40,673 nucleotides of DNA. It comes from Methylocystis sp. B8 (GTDB lineage: Bacteria > Pseudomonadota > Alphaproteobacteria > Rhizobiales > Beijerinckiaceae). Made by a program: the position numbers and the translations under genes. The notes under the pieces are model-generated. The model made no database searches, was not told the DNA's origin, and saw nothing but the letters and a program-made list of their open reading frames with translations. The DNA lies in the NCBI RefSeq assembly GCF_005771425.1, contig NZ_VBTZ01000010.1, positions 73,807 to 114,479 on the forward strand, read 5' to 3'. Positions 17,401 through 23,879 of the stretch are shown here, piece after piece; position 1 is the first letter of the stretch; every line of letters starts with the position of its first letter.

Positions 17401-18651
17401 ATGTGCGGAATGCGCTTCCTCCGCCGCTTCAACGAACGCCATGGCGATGGAATAGGCTTCCTGGCCCGTCGAACAGCCAAGCACCCAGGCCCGGAAGGGC
17501 TCTCCCGCGCTGTTTTGAAGGAATCTGGGAAAGACTTGGCGCTTGAGGACGTCAAAGGCTTCCGGATTGCGGAAAAAACTGGTCACTCTGATGAGAACGT
17601 CGGAATATAAGGCGTCGAGCTCCTTGGCGTTTCCACGCAGGAAGTCAGCGTAATCTTCGAGCGCGTCTTTCCTGTTCAAGACCATGCGCCGGCTGATGCG
17701 GCGCTGGATGGTGGTGGATTTGTAAAGCGAGAAATCCACGCCGCTATGATTTCGGAGCAGGAGAAGGATCTTCCTGAAGCCGTTGTCTCTTGCCTTGCCG
17801 CGCACGGCTCGGCCTTCGCCGCGCGCCTGTTCTATGTCCGTGGCCGGCGCTCCATGCCCTCCGGAAGGGAGAGGCGTCTCATCGTCCTCATGCGCAACGG
17901 CGAAAGCCCGATCGTCTTCTGGAGACGCGAGGGGTCGCTCCGCGACAAAGGGATGATCGGCAATACGCGCGAGTTCCTTGGCGATGTCCTCCGGCTTGAG
18001 AACGAAATCCACGCATCCCGCGGCGATCGCGCTGCGCGGCATCGAATCGTATCGGGCCGAGTCATCCTGCGCGAAGGTGATTCCGCCTTCAGCCTTGATC
18101 GCCTCCAACCCCAAAGTGCCGTCGCTTGCCGTTCCGGATAAAACGACGCCGATCGCGCGTTCCTGCAGATCCTGCGCCAGTGACTGGAAAAAGAAATCAA
18201 TCGAATGATGGGCGCCGCGCATTTCCTGGCGCGGCTGAAGGTTCAAGACCCCGTGCGCGATGACCATGTTTGCGTTGGGAGGAATGACGTAAACGCAGTC
18301 GCGCTCCACGCGCAGACCGTTCGTGACTTCCTTGACCGACATCGAGGTCGCCCGCGCCAGAAGATTCGTGAGTGCGCTTTCGTGATGCGGGTCGAGATGC
18401 TGCACCAGCACGAAGGCCATGTTGGCGTGCGTCGGCAAATGCTGAAGGAGCTTGGTAAACGCCTCCAATCCGCCGGCCGAAGCGCCAACGCCAACGATAA
18501 GATGTGGCGCCCTGTGGTCGACATCAGCCGGCTTGGACGCGTGGCCCTGCGCTCCTGCGGGCGTCCTTCGTACCGGCTTCTTGGGGAGGCCGCCCGATCT
18601 CCCCGCTTGTTTTTTTGCGGCCACCGAAAACGCCCTTTTCCTTACCTTCAA
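14458..18651 (-). CDS. CheB-CheR-PAS-HWE hybrid sensor histidine kinase
   Basis: A 1397-residue soluble signalling protein. Domains: CheB methylesterase about 50-235 with triad S58 (GVGASAGG), H85 (VQHLDPH) and D177 (GTASDG); CheR methyltransferase about 275-545 (TTIQRRISRRM, WVLGCSTGQEAYS, DLVSCRNLLIYL); a linker; a long coiled coil about 730-850 built of repeats like NEELQSINEELETSKEELES; two to three PAS domains about 860-1185; then an HWE kinase with H1198 (EVNHRAKN), N1296 (YELATNASKYG) and W1325 of the WxE motif (SWTERGG). Such fusions combine chemotaxis-type modules with a kinase and are common in Rhizobiales; signal and targets are unknown. The start is TTG 18651 with GGAG 4 bases upstream; no ATG is available before the CheB core. 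Confidence 0.93.
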   Translation of the reverse strand: MKVRKRAFSVAAKKQAGRSGGLPKKPVRRTPAGAQGHASKPADVDHRAPHLIVGVGASAGGLEAFTKLLQHLPTHANMAFVLVQHLDPHHESALTNLLARATSMSVKEVTNGLRVERDCVYVIPPNANMVIAHGVLNLQPRQEMRGAHHSIDFFFQSLAQDLQERAIGVVLSGTASDGTLGLEAIKAEGGITFAQDDSARYDSMPRSAIAAGCVDFVLKPEDIAKELARIADHPFVAERPLASPEDDRAFAVAHEDDETPLPSGGHGAPATDIEQARGEGRAVRGKARDNGFRKILLLLRNHSGVDFSLYKSTTIQRRISRRMVLNRKDALEDYADFLRGNAKELDALYSDVLIRVTSFFRNPEAFDVLKRQVFPRFLQNSAGEPFRAWVLGCSTGQEAYSIAMAFVEAAEEAHSAHKIQIFATDVNDALLDKARQGLYAKSLTQDVSPERLRRFFIEEADGYRVDKRLREMIVFARQNFISDPPFSRMDLVSCRNLLIYLEPNLQHKLLPTFHYALKPEGFLFLGASESISGFADLFEPLDRKHKIYSRKGSPTPRVHPPAKKDRDEHKPRPQRPGIGVPLPTHEAQEEPDGFRAELNSLREADRVTVSKYAPPGVLVNADLQIIQFRGPTGTYLEPPTGNASFGVLKMARDGLMLPLRAAIDKAKKSNGVARKENIRLEQNGETRVVNVEVIPLKNLRERHFLILFDESQKRSVADSRKKSSGERPSQRSSKKEESRRVADLERELAETRDYLQFIQEQNEAANEELQASNEEVQSANEELQSINEELETSKEELESANEELTTINEEMASRNAELSRLNSDLVNFQIATHLAVVVVARDLTIRRFSAQAAKQFNLLAEDVGRPLAAIRHTLDLTDLAAFVGDVIASVREREQEVRDEGGCWHSLRVRPYLTLDNKVDGAVLVLVDIDALKQTQQDIAEARERAEAIIKTVPDPLILLHGDLRVHSANVAFYRAFGLSPAETAGRSIFEIDGGAWANSKLRQLLEDIIPRDNVFNDFELAPEFGRIGRRVLLLNARALRQTDGNPKLILLGMRDVTELVRLQAEMQQLAAIVKFSADAIISKDMNGAITSWNEGAERLFGFTAQEAVGQSVELVVPPEGINEEASLMERVRQGESVENQETVRRRKDGALVEISLSASPIRNVQGQVTGVAMVSRDITERKQAEEHVKLLLKEVNHRAKNMLGVVQVIARQTAVANPKDFIERFSERVSALAANHDLLVKNEWRGIELADLVHAQLAHFADLIGDRILLTGSSFRVSTAAAQALGMVLYELATNASKYGALSDGEGRVAIDWRLDADVFAMSWTERGGPPVAPPERKGYGYNVIVTLAKMALKGEVALDYDAAGIVWRVRCPSERVVDPGTFKANAVGKTQPVGG

Positions 18652-19120
18652 GGATCTCCGCGTCCCGCCGCCAGCTTCGCGGGCGGATAGCTGTTACACT
18701 CCGGCGGGCGTTTTGTGCGGAGTTCCACTGCCGAGCTGCCTTGGTCGGAGCAATGGCCGCGCTTCAGCCTTGCCCGCGGCGTGACCATACTGAATTCGAC
18801 CCCCAGGGAAAACTAGAGGCTTGACTTACCTCCGGCAACCCCGCACGCGCTGGGGCGGCGCATCAGCGTCCCGGTCGCTCGTCATTGCGGCCGTAGCCAA
18901 ACTAGCGCTGCGAGCTCAAAACATCGGTTTCAAATTTGAAACCGAGATCAACAAGCGTTGAGGTGAATTCCGATTTGTCGGCGCGTGATCCGGTTCATTC
19001 GCAAATCGCGCACTGGAGCTTGATCATTAAAGGATCGGAGACCGCGGCCGACGCCGCGATCGCTCGAATAGCGCGGCCAAACTGCGGCGCCCTCCGACTC
19101 ATTCCATACCCGCCGCTTCG
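18652..19120. other. non-coding region between hybrid kinase and scpB
   Basis: Upstream region of the kinase and downstream region of scpB. The plus-strand frame 18936-19283 starts at a TTG without a ribosome site and has no family pattern. The only clear structure is the 22-bp palindrome at 18924-18945. Confidence 0.5.
18924..18945. promoter_or_regulatory. 22-bp perfect palindrome, candidate operator
   Basis: The half-site TCGGTTTCAAA is followed at once by its exact reverse complement. It lies about 270 bases upstream of the kinase start and 180 past scpB. A dimeric regulator or a partition protein could bind it; nothing more can be said. Confidence 0.45.
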
Positions 19121-19852
19121 TCAGCCTTCTCCTCGTTGTTCAGTCAGGCCCAATACGCCATTCAAATCGCGTTCCGCGGAAGAAGGCGTCAACAGTCCAG
19201 CGTCTTCAAGCTTTTCGATATCGGGCAAATCGCGCAGGCTCGCGAGGCCGAATACCTCGAGGAATCGCTTCGTCGTTACGTAGGCGTAAGGCGCGCCGGG
19301 CATTGGCGCGCGCGGTCCAGCGGCGATGAGGCCAAGCGCTTTCAAGCTGCCGATGACGTCGCGGCTGATTTCTCGCCCTGCAAACTGCGACAGTTCCGCG
19401 CGCGTCGCTGGCTGCAGATAGGCGATCGCCGTCACGGCGAGGAGTTCGGTCGGCGTCAGCGCTGGCGGTCCGGCGGCGCGGGCGCCGTTGTTCAAGACGC
19501 GAATAGCGTCGGCGTAGCGCGGTTTGGTGCGCAATTGATAGCCGCCGGCGACATGAACGAGGTCATAGGGCCTGGCGCGCAAGTCGTCGCGGATGTCCGA
19601 AATCAGATCATCAAAATTGCAGTCGCGCCCGACCAGTTTGGCCAGCGCCTCGCGCGTCACCGGCGCGGGCGAGGCGAAGATCGCCGCCTCGACGCGACCC
19701 ATCCATTCGCGCCAGCGCATCGCCTGCGGCAGATCGAAGAGATCGGCGTCGAATAATGGCTCCGGGTCGCGCGGCGCCGCACGACGACTTGTCGGCGCGC
19801 GCGCTTCTTGCGCCGACGTTGCTTCTCGTCGAACCGCCTTCATCGACCGCAT
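19121..19852 (-). CDS. scpB: segregation and condensation protein ScpB-like
   Basis: A 243-residue protein with the two winged-helix domains of ScpB. The first is about residues 50-130 (RVEAAIFASPAPVTREALAKLVG, GYQLRTKPRYADAI). The second is about 140-225 (LTPTELLAVTAIAYLQPATRAELSQFAGREI, DVIGSLKALGLI, YAYVTTKRFLEVFGL, LRDLPDIEKLEDAGLL). ScpB normally dimerises and binds the kleisin ScpA in SMC condensin. No scpA or smc is nearby, so this plasmid copy is an orphan. The start ATG 19852 has GAGGGA 7 bases upstream and lies 16 bases past the DUF1403 stop, so the two genes form an operon. The basic N-terminal extension is unusual for the family. Confidence 0.88.
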   Translation of the reverse strand: MRSMKAVRREATSAQEARAPTSRRAAPRDPEPLFDADLFDLPQAMRWREWMGRVEAAIFASPAPVTREALAKLVGRDCNFDDLISDIRDDLRARPYDLVHVAGGYQLRTKPRYADAIRVLNNGARAAGPPALTPTELLAVTAIAYLQPATRAELSQFAGREISRDVIGSLKALGLIAAGPRAPMPGAPYAYVTTKRFLEVFGLASLRDLPDIEKLEDAGLLTPSSAERDLNGVLGLTEQRGEG

Positions 19853-19868
19853 GTCGACGTCCCTCTCT

Positions 19869-21014
19869 TTACAATCCGTAGAGTCGAAAATTTGCCCGGC
19901 CGGTAAGTTCCCGAACGGCGCCAAGCGCGACCAGTCGATCGAACAGACGCCGCGAAGCGCGTTCGGAAAGCCCCCCCGCTTTCGCCGCCCGCGCCGGCGA
20001 CACGCAATCGTCGTCGAGCAACAAGGTGACCACGCGTTCCGCTCGCTTGGCGCGCAGTTTTGGCGTGACGCTCAGCAACTTGTCTGACCGGCGCGCCAGC
20101 TCACTGGCAAGCGCATAAGCGTCCTGTGCGGCGCGCGCAGCAGCGCGTGCGACGCTCACAGACCAATCGGGATCGCTCGGCCGCGGTCGTCGATTGGACG
20201 CCGTGCGTAACGAAGGGTGTGTTACTACCGTCGCCAACAGCGGCAGCGGCGCCGCCCACGCGAGGCGTCGCGCCAGCACAAGATCGGCGAGCCACAACGC
20301 GAAAATTTCCGCGTCAATTTGCGGCGCGTCGCTCATGCTCTGCAGCGACGCCGCGCTCACGCGCGCCGCTGCATTGAGCGGATTCCCAACCGTCGAAGCT
20401 TCCTCTGCGAGGTCGACAAGCGCTGTGACGTTGATGTGCGGCGGCAACTCGAGGCAATCGGCGGCGGTTCGCATGAACGCGGCGTCGAGCCGCGCATTGT
20501 TCTGGCCCTGGCTCATCGCGAAGAGTCGCCAGAGGCGATGCAGGCGCCCGCCCGGCGTCAGCGCCGCGTTAAAGCCGGCGAGATGTTCGGCGTCGCGTAA
20601 CGCGCCTTCGTCTTCGCGTAAGCGCGCGATCGTTGCGCAGGCGACAGCGGCGCGCAAAGCGAGACGCTGTCGCAGCGCGCCGACGAAGACGGGTTCAGCG
20701 CCGTCTGTGCCGAAGTTTTTGCCGGCGCTCGAAACATCGGCGGAGCCGATTCCGGCGCGCGAAATATCGGCGCCGGAACGCATAATCTGGTCGAGCCGCG
20801 CGAGACTGGCGCCGGCGGCGAAGACGGCGTCGGCCGCGGCGTCTGCGTTGTCGACGGGGTTCGTTCGCAGCCGTGCCCAGGACGGAAACGGCTGGATTTC
20901 AAGGGATTTTTGTACGGCTGCCGTTGAATCGTCGCGGATGCGCCTGCGGCGTTTCGCCATCGCGGTCGACGGCGCTGGCGGGTCAAACAAGGCGTCCGAA
21001 TCATCTTCCAACAT
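19869..21014 (-). CDS. DUF1403 family protein
   Basis: A 381-residue mostly helical protein that I assign to DUF1403. Seen: the N-terminal FPSWARLRTNPVDNADAA, AGASLARLDQIMR, GALRQRLALRAAVACA, a helical middle (GRLHRLWRLFAM, LPPHINVTALVDLAEEA, EIFALWLADLVLARRLAW), and a C-terminal winged-helix-like part (LLLDDDCVSPARAAKAGGLSERASRRLFDRLVALGAVREL). DUF1403 genes are commonly found beside plasmid scpB in Rhizobiales; no function is known. The C-terminal helix-turn-helix suggests DNA or kleisin-type binding. An insert of about 25 residues near 78-103 (SGADISRAG, SADVSSAGK) coincides with two copies of a palindromic DNA repeat. The start ATG 21014 is chosen; TTG 21050 is possible. Confidence 0.78.
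   Translation of the reverse strand: MLEDDSDALFDPPAPSTAMAKRRRRIRDDSTAAVQKSLEIQPFPSWARLRTNPVDNADAAADAVFAAGASLARLDQIMRSGADISRAGIGSADVSSAGKNFGTDGAEPVFVGALRQRLALRAAVACATIARLREDEGALRDAEHLAGFNAALTPGGRLHRLWRLFAMSQGQNNARLDAAFMRTAADCLELPPHINVTALVDLAEEASTVGNPLNAAARVSAASLQSMSDAPQIDAEIFALWLADLVLARRLAWAAPLPLLATVVTHPSLRTASNRRPRPSDPDWSVSVARAAARAAQDAYALASELARRSDKLLSVTPKLRAKRAERVVTLLLDDDCVSPARAAKAGGLSERASRRLFDRLVALGAVRELTGRANFRLYGL
20721..20746. repeat. intragenic palindromic repeat, copy 1 (imperfect)
   Basis: GCCGGCGC, an 11-base loop TCGAAACATCG, then GCGGAGC. Inserted in frame in DUF1403 (about residues 90-98, read as SADVSSAGK). The loop is identical to copy 4 in opposite orientation. Confidence 0.65.
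20751..20777. repeat. intragenic palindromic repeat, copy 2
   Basis: TCCGGCGC, loop GCGAAATATCG, then GCGCCGGA: a perfect 8-bp stem with an 11-base loop. It lies in DUF1403 about residues 80-88 (SGADISRAG), 4 bases from copy 1. Confidence 0.7.
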
Positions 21015-21113
21015 GTAAGAATCGTAAGCTCGCAACGAGTCCGGCGACAAGTTGCGGCGGCGCTTTATTGTTAAAATTCGCTATCGATCCGCCGCGCTTG
21101 TCGTCTCGCCTCT

Positions 21114-21142
21114 ATGTCCGATAATGTGGGCTTATCGGACAT
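21114..21142. promoter_or_regulatory. dif-like recombination core site (11-7-11 inverted repeat)
   Basis: Two perfect 11-bp arms, ATGTCCGATAA and TTATCGGACAT, flank a 7-bp centre TGTGGGC. Tyrosine recombinases of the Xer type bind such paired 11-bp arms, and the inner ends (TAA ... TTA) and the start of the centre (TGT) match the dif pattern. It lies 126 bases upstream of a tyrosine recombinase gene and 99 bases upstream of DUF1403. That it is the recombination site of this enzyme is inference; an operator controlling both genes is the alternative. Confidence 0.6.
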
Positions 21143-21268
21143 GATTCGGAACCTGCGGACTTCCGGGCGATCGGATCCGAAATCGGCCGCCAAGAGCCTG
21201 CCGAGGCGTCGGATTTTTTGATCCCGAGATCGAGTGAGCGCCCAGAGAGACGCCAAAACGAGGACGAG

Positions 21269-22402
21269 ATGGCCCATCCCGAAGACGATAATGCGCGCGG
21301 CCAGGCGCTCGCCGCGCGCGCCCCCTCCCCTCCCCATCTCGCCGCCCTCTCAGAAAAAGCCCGCGATTACGCCCGCAACGCCCGCTCCGACAACACAAGA
21401 CGCGCCTATGACGCCGATTGGCGGCAGTTTTGCGCCTGGCTGCGTCGGCAGGGCCTCGATCCCCTGCCCCCGGACCCGCAAACCATCGGCCTCTATCTCG
21501 CCGCCTGCATGGAGGGCGGAGTCTCTGCCGGCGCGCGAAACATCGGCGCCGGAAGTCGCGAGCCGGTTTCAGTCGCCACTTTGGAGCGACGGCTCGCCGG
21601 CATTTGTTGGCATTACCGCCAGCGCGGCGAACCGCTCGACACTGCCGACCGGCATATTTCGACGGTGCTCGCCGGCATTCGCCGCGCCCATGGCCGCCCC
21701 CCTCTCCAAAAAGAAGCGATCTTCGCCGATGAACTGCTGGCGATGCTGGCGACGCTCGATATGGATCTGCGCGGGTTGCGTGATCGCGCCATTCTCGCAA
21801 TCGGCTTCGCCGGCGGGTTACGGCGTTCGGAAATCGTCGGGCTCGATTGCGGCCCCGACCAGAGCGAAGACGGCGCCGGCTGGGTCGAGATTTTTCCCTC
21901 TGGCGCCGATGTTTCGAGCGCCAGAAAAGACTTTGCGGATATATCCAGGGCCAGCAATAACGACGGCGGCGCGGTGCTGCAAATCTCTGGCAAGACCGGT
22001 TGGCGCGAGGTCGAAATCGGCCGCGGCTCGCGTCCCGAGACCTGCCCCGTCGCGCTGCTCGAGACCTGGTTGCAGCTCGGCCGCATCAGCCATGGCCCCC
22101 TCTTCCGCCGCGTCGCGCGCAAGAACGGCGGCGTCTCGCCCGAGCGCCTCTCCGACAAGCACGTCGCCCGACTGGTGCAGAAAACCGCCCTCGCCGCCGG
22201 TATTCGCGGCGATCTTTCGGAGGGCGAACGCAAACGCGCCTTTTCTGGCCATTCGCTGCGCGCCGGGCTTGCCTCGTCTGCGCAAATCGATGAGGCGCAT
22301 CTCCAAAAGCATCTTGGCCACGCCTCCGCCGAGATGACCCGCCGCTACCAGCGAAAACGCGACCGGTTCCGGGTCAATCTCACCAAGGCCGCCGGGTTGT
22401 AA
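21269..22402 (+). CDS. tyrosine recombinase (phage-integrase family)
   Basis: A 377-residue site-specific recombinase. The N-terminal core-binding domain covers about residues 25-140 (SDNTRRAYDADWRQFCAWL); the catalytic domain covers about 150-375. Catalytic residues are all present: R185 (GGLRRSEIVGL), K242 (SGKTGWREVEI), H328 and R331 (GHSLRAGLAS), H351 (LGHAS) and Tyr360 (TRRYQRKRDRF). Two in-frame inserts, about residues 87-95 and 211-219, coincide with copies of a palindromic DNA repeat. The second sits in a loop before the catalytic Lys, so activity could survive. The start ATG 21269 has GAGG 5 bases upstream. It is divergent from DUF1403-scpB with a dif-like site between, which suggests plasmid dimer resolution or integration. 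Confidence 0.92.
   Translation: MAHPEDDNARGQALAARAPSPPHLAALSEKARDYARNARSDNTRRAYDADWRQFCAWLRRQGLDPLPPDPQTIGLYLAACMEGGVSAGARNIGAGSREPVSVATLERRLAGICWHYRQRGEPLDTADRHISTVLAGIRRAHGRPPLQKEAIFADELLAMLATLDMDLRGLRDRAILAIGFAGGLRRSEIVGLDCGPDQSEDGAGWVEIFPSGADVSSARKDFADISRASNNDGGAVLQISGKTGWREVEIGRGSRPETCPVALLETWLQLGRISHGPLFRRVARKNGGVSPERLSDKHVARLVQKTALAAGIRGDLSEGERKRAFSGHSLRAGLASSAQIDEAHLQKHLGHASAEMTRRYQRKRDRFRVNLTKAAGL
21528..21552. repeat. intragenic palindromic repeat, copy 3
   Basis: CCGGCGC, loop GCGAAACATCG, then GCGCCGG. Inserted in frame in the N-terminal domain of the recombinase, read as AGARNIGAG. Confidence 0.7.
21899..21925. repeat. intragenic palindromic repeat, copy 4 (inverted)
   Basis: TCTGGCGC, loop CGATGTTTCGA, then GCGCCAGA, reverse orientation relative to copies 1-3. 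In frame in the recombinase catalytic domain, read as SGADVSSAR. The following ADISRAS looks like a decayed second unit. Confidence 0.7.
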
Positions 22403-22465
22403 CCGAGGGCGTTCGCATCGTCCTTCGCTGCGGGGCGCCCGCGATAAGATCGCCGCGACGACCAC

Positions 22466-22493
22466 TTGTCTAAATACCCCTTTGGGGTATATT
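22466..22493 (+). promoter_or_regulatory. toxin-antitoxin promoter with operator dyad
   Basis: TTGTCT (22466-22471) and TATATT (22488-22493) are spaced 16 bases as -35 and -10. The spacer is filled by the inverted repeat ATACCCC-TTT-GGGGTAT (22474-22490). A dyad inside the promoter of a toxin-antitoxin pair is the expected place for autorepression by the antitoxin. The predicted transcription start falls at about 22500, at the ATG itself, so the toxin mRNA may be leaderless. Confidence 0.6.
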
Positions 22494-22500
22494 GCGACCG

Positions 22501-22848
22501 ATGAAAAGCGCGTCGCTGATCACCGTGGTCGAGACGGCGCCCTATCTGGCCGACGCGGTGCAATTGATGGACGAAGCCGAAAGGATCGACGTGGTCAACA
22601 CGATCGCTGCCGATCCTCAAGCTGGAGACGTGGTCCCAGGCACCGGCGGGTTGCGAAAAGTTCGCATTCCGCTGAAAGGCCGGGGAAAGAGAGGCGGAGC
22701 GCGGCTCATCACCTTCTTTCACGACGCAGACATGCCGGTGTTTCTCATCGCGGTCTACGCCAAGAATGTGCAAGGCGATCTCGACTCCAGGCAACGCAAG
22801 GCGGCGACGGCGCTCACCACGGCAATTCGCGCTCAGTTCGGGAGGTAG
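22501..22848 (+). CDS. RelE/HigB-like toxin of type II toxin-antitoxin system
   Basis: A 115-residue protein with the RelE-like fold pattern: an N-terminal helix pair (LADAVQLMDEAERIDVVNTIAADP), then the strand-rich part AGDVVPGTGGLRKVRIPLKGRGKRGGARLITFF, and PVFLIAVYAKNVQGDLDSRQRK. The family are ribosome-dependent mRNA interferases; GGLRKVRI and the basic RGKRGGAR stretch are the usual functional surface. It is the first gene of a pair; its stop overlaps the ribosome site of the Xre-type gene at 22853 (toxin-first order, as in higBA). ATG 22501 has no ribosome site; TTG 22492 is a weaker alternative. Confidence 0.88.
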   Translation: MKSASLITVVETAPYLADAVQLMDEAERIDVVNTIAADPQAGDVVPGTGGLRKVRIPLKGRGKRGGARLITFFHDADMPVFLIAVYAKNVQGDLDSRQRKAATALTTAIRAQFGR

Positions 22849-22852
22849 CGAT

Positions 22853-23200
22853 ATGGACGGCAAGGATTTCGGTAAGCTGATCGCGGGCCTCGAAGATGCT
22901 CTGGCCTATGCGAAAGGACGTAAAAGCCCTGGCGCGCGCGCGCATCGCGTCAAGGTCGATCGCTCATTTATCGCGGAAACCCGTCTTAAGGCGGGTCTGA
23001 CGCAGGAAGAATTTGCAAAGGTCACCGGCGCATCTCTCGGGACAGTGCGCAAATGGGAACGCGGAGAACGATCCCCGTCGGGCGCCGCCGGCATGTTGGT
23101 GCGAATTCTTGCGCGCGATCCGGCGTTGGTGATCAAGGAGGCGGGTCTCGCGAGGACAGTGACCCGCCGGCGTTCGGGCCGGTCCGACAAAGCCGCATAA
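22853..23200 (+). CDS. Xre-family antitoxin (HTH)
   Basis: A 115-residue partner of the toxin. The helix-turn-helix lies at about residues 45-90 (AETRLKAGLTQEEFAKVTG, then LGTVRKWERGERSPSGAA). The basic C-terminal tail (ARTVTRRRSGRS) may bind the toxin or DNA. GGAGG at 22841-22845 lies 7 bases upstream of ATG 22853 and overlaps the toxin stop, so the two are translationally coupled. It should repress the operon by binding the dyad at 22474-22490. Confidence 0.9.
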   Translation: MDGKDFGKLIAGLEDALAYAKGRKSPGARAHRVKVDRSFIAETRLKAGLTQEEFAKVTGASLGTVRKWERGERSPSGAAGMLVRILARDPALVIKEAGLARTVTRRRSGRSDKAA

Positions 23201-23265
23201 CACAACGCACGAAGGGAACTACGGGTCTGGTTCGCTCAGAAAATCGGGCGTCGGACGATGTCTAC

Positions 23266-23472
23266 GTGGGTGACGCCTGGATCGAAAGCGTCCCAGGAAT
23301 CAAGGGCGGCGCGCCGGTTATCAAGGGCACGCGCATCACGGCGCACGCCGTTGAAGCGCGGTTGTCGCCCGGCGACAGTCTCGACGAGATCCCCGCCGAG
23401 AACCCTGATTTACCGCGTGAAGCTTTCGAGGCGGCCGTCCTCTTCGCCAAAGCGCATCCCCTCTCCGGCTGA
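23266..23472 (+). CDS. DUF433 protein (VapB-type antitoxin-like)
   Basis: A 68-residue protein with the DUF433 pattern: AWIESVPGIKGGAPVIKGTRI with TAHAVEARLSPGDSLDEI, then ENPDLPREAFEAAVLFAKAHP. DUF433 proteins have a winged-helix fold and usually precede a PIN-like DUF5615 toxin; none follows here, so this is an orphan. No ATG is available: GTG 23266 is used, but the frame is open further upstream and a rarer CTG at 23227 sits 9 bases after AAGGGA. It may be transcribed with the toxin-antitoxin pair 65 bases upstream. Confidence 0.75.
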   Translation: MGDAWIESVPGIKGGAPVIKGTRITAHAVEARLSPGDSLDEIPAENPDLPREAFEAAVLFAKAHPLSG

Positions 23473-23580
23473 GCCCTCGTTGCGGCGGCGCTCTCCTTCC
23501 TGAAGGCGCAGGCAGCCGTTCCGATGGAACGCGACGGTCAACCCCTATCTCGAATTTGACGCACATGGCTGCCCGACGCT

Positions 23581-23805
23581 TCATTCGCTGTCAGCGCCCG
23601 ACTGAATATCCAAGTGTTCCGAATCCAAGAATGACGGCAACTGACCATATGTGGCGGCGGCGGTCAGCGCCTGCGCGGCGATGTCGCCTGCCCGGATCAA
23701 GAGATCGGCTGGCGCCGCCTGACCCTCCGCCGCCAGCGGACCAAGGTCGATGATCTTGACCAGCGCGTCGGAAAGGATGGCGAGTTGGGTCCTCGTGTCG
23801 TTCAT
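23581..23805 (-). CDS. small hypothetical protein next to repC
   Basis: A 74-residue acidic, helical ORF (MNDTRTQLAILSDALVKII..., then ADLLIRAGDIAAQALTAAA). GAGGGAG lies about 11 bases upstream of ATG 23805. No domain recognised. It lies 74 bases past the repC stop on the same strand and may be the last gene of the rep transcript. Confidence 0.45.
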   Translation of the reverse strand: MNDTRTQLAILSDALVKIIDLGPLAAEGQAAPADLLIRAGDIAAQALTAAATYGQLPSFLDSEHLDIQSGADSE

Positions 23806-23879
23806 CGCGTCCGCGCTCCCTCAACCCGCAACGATAATCGCCAAATCCATGGCATGGAAAGCCGCGGCAAAATCTTCGC

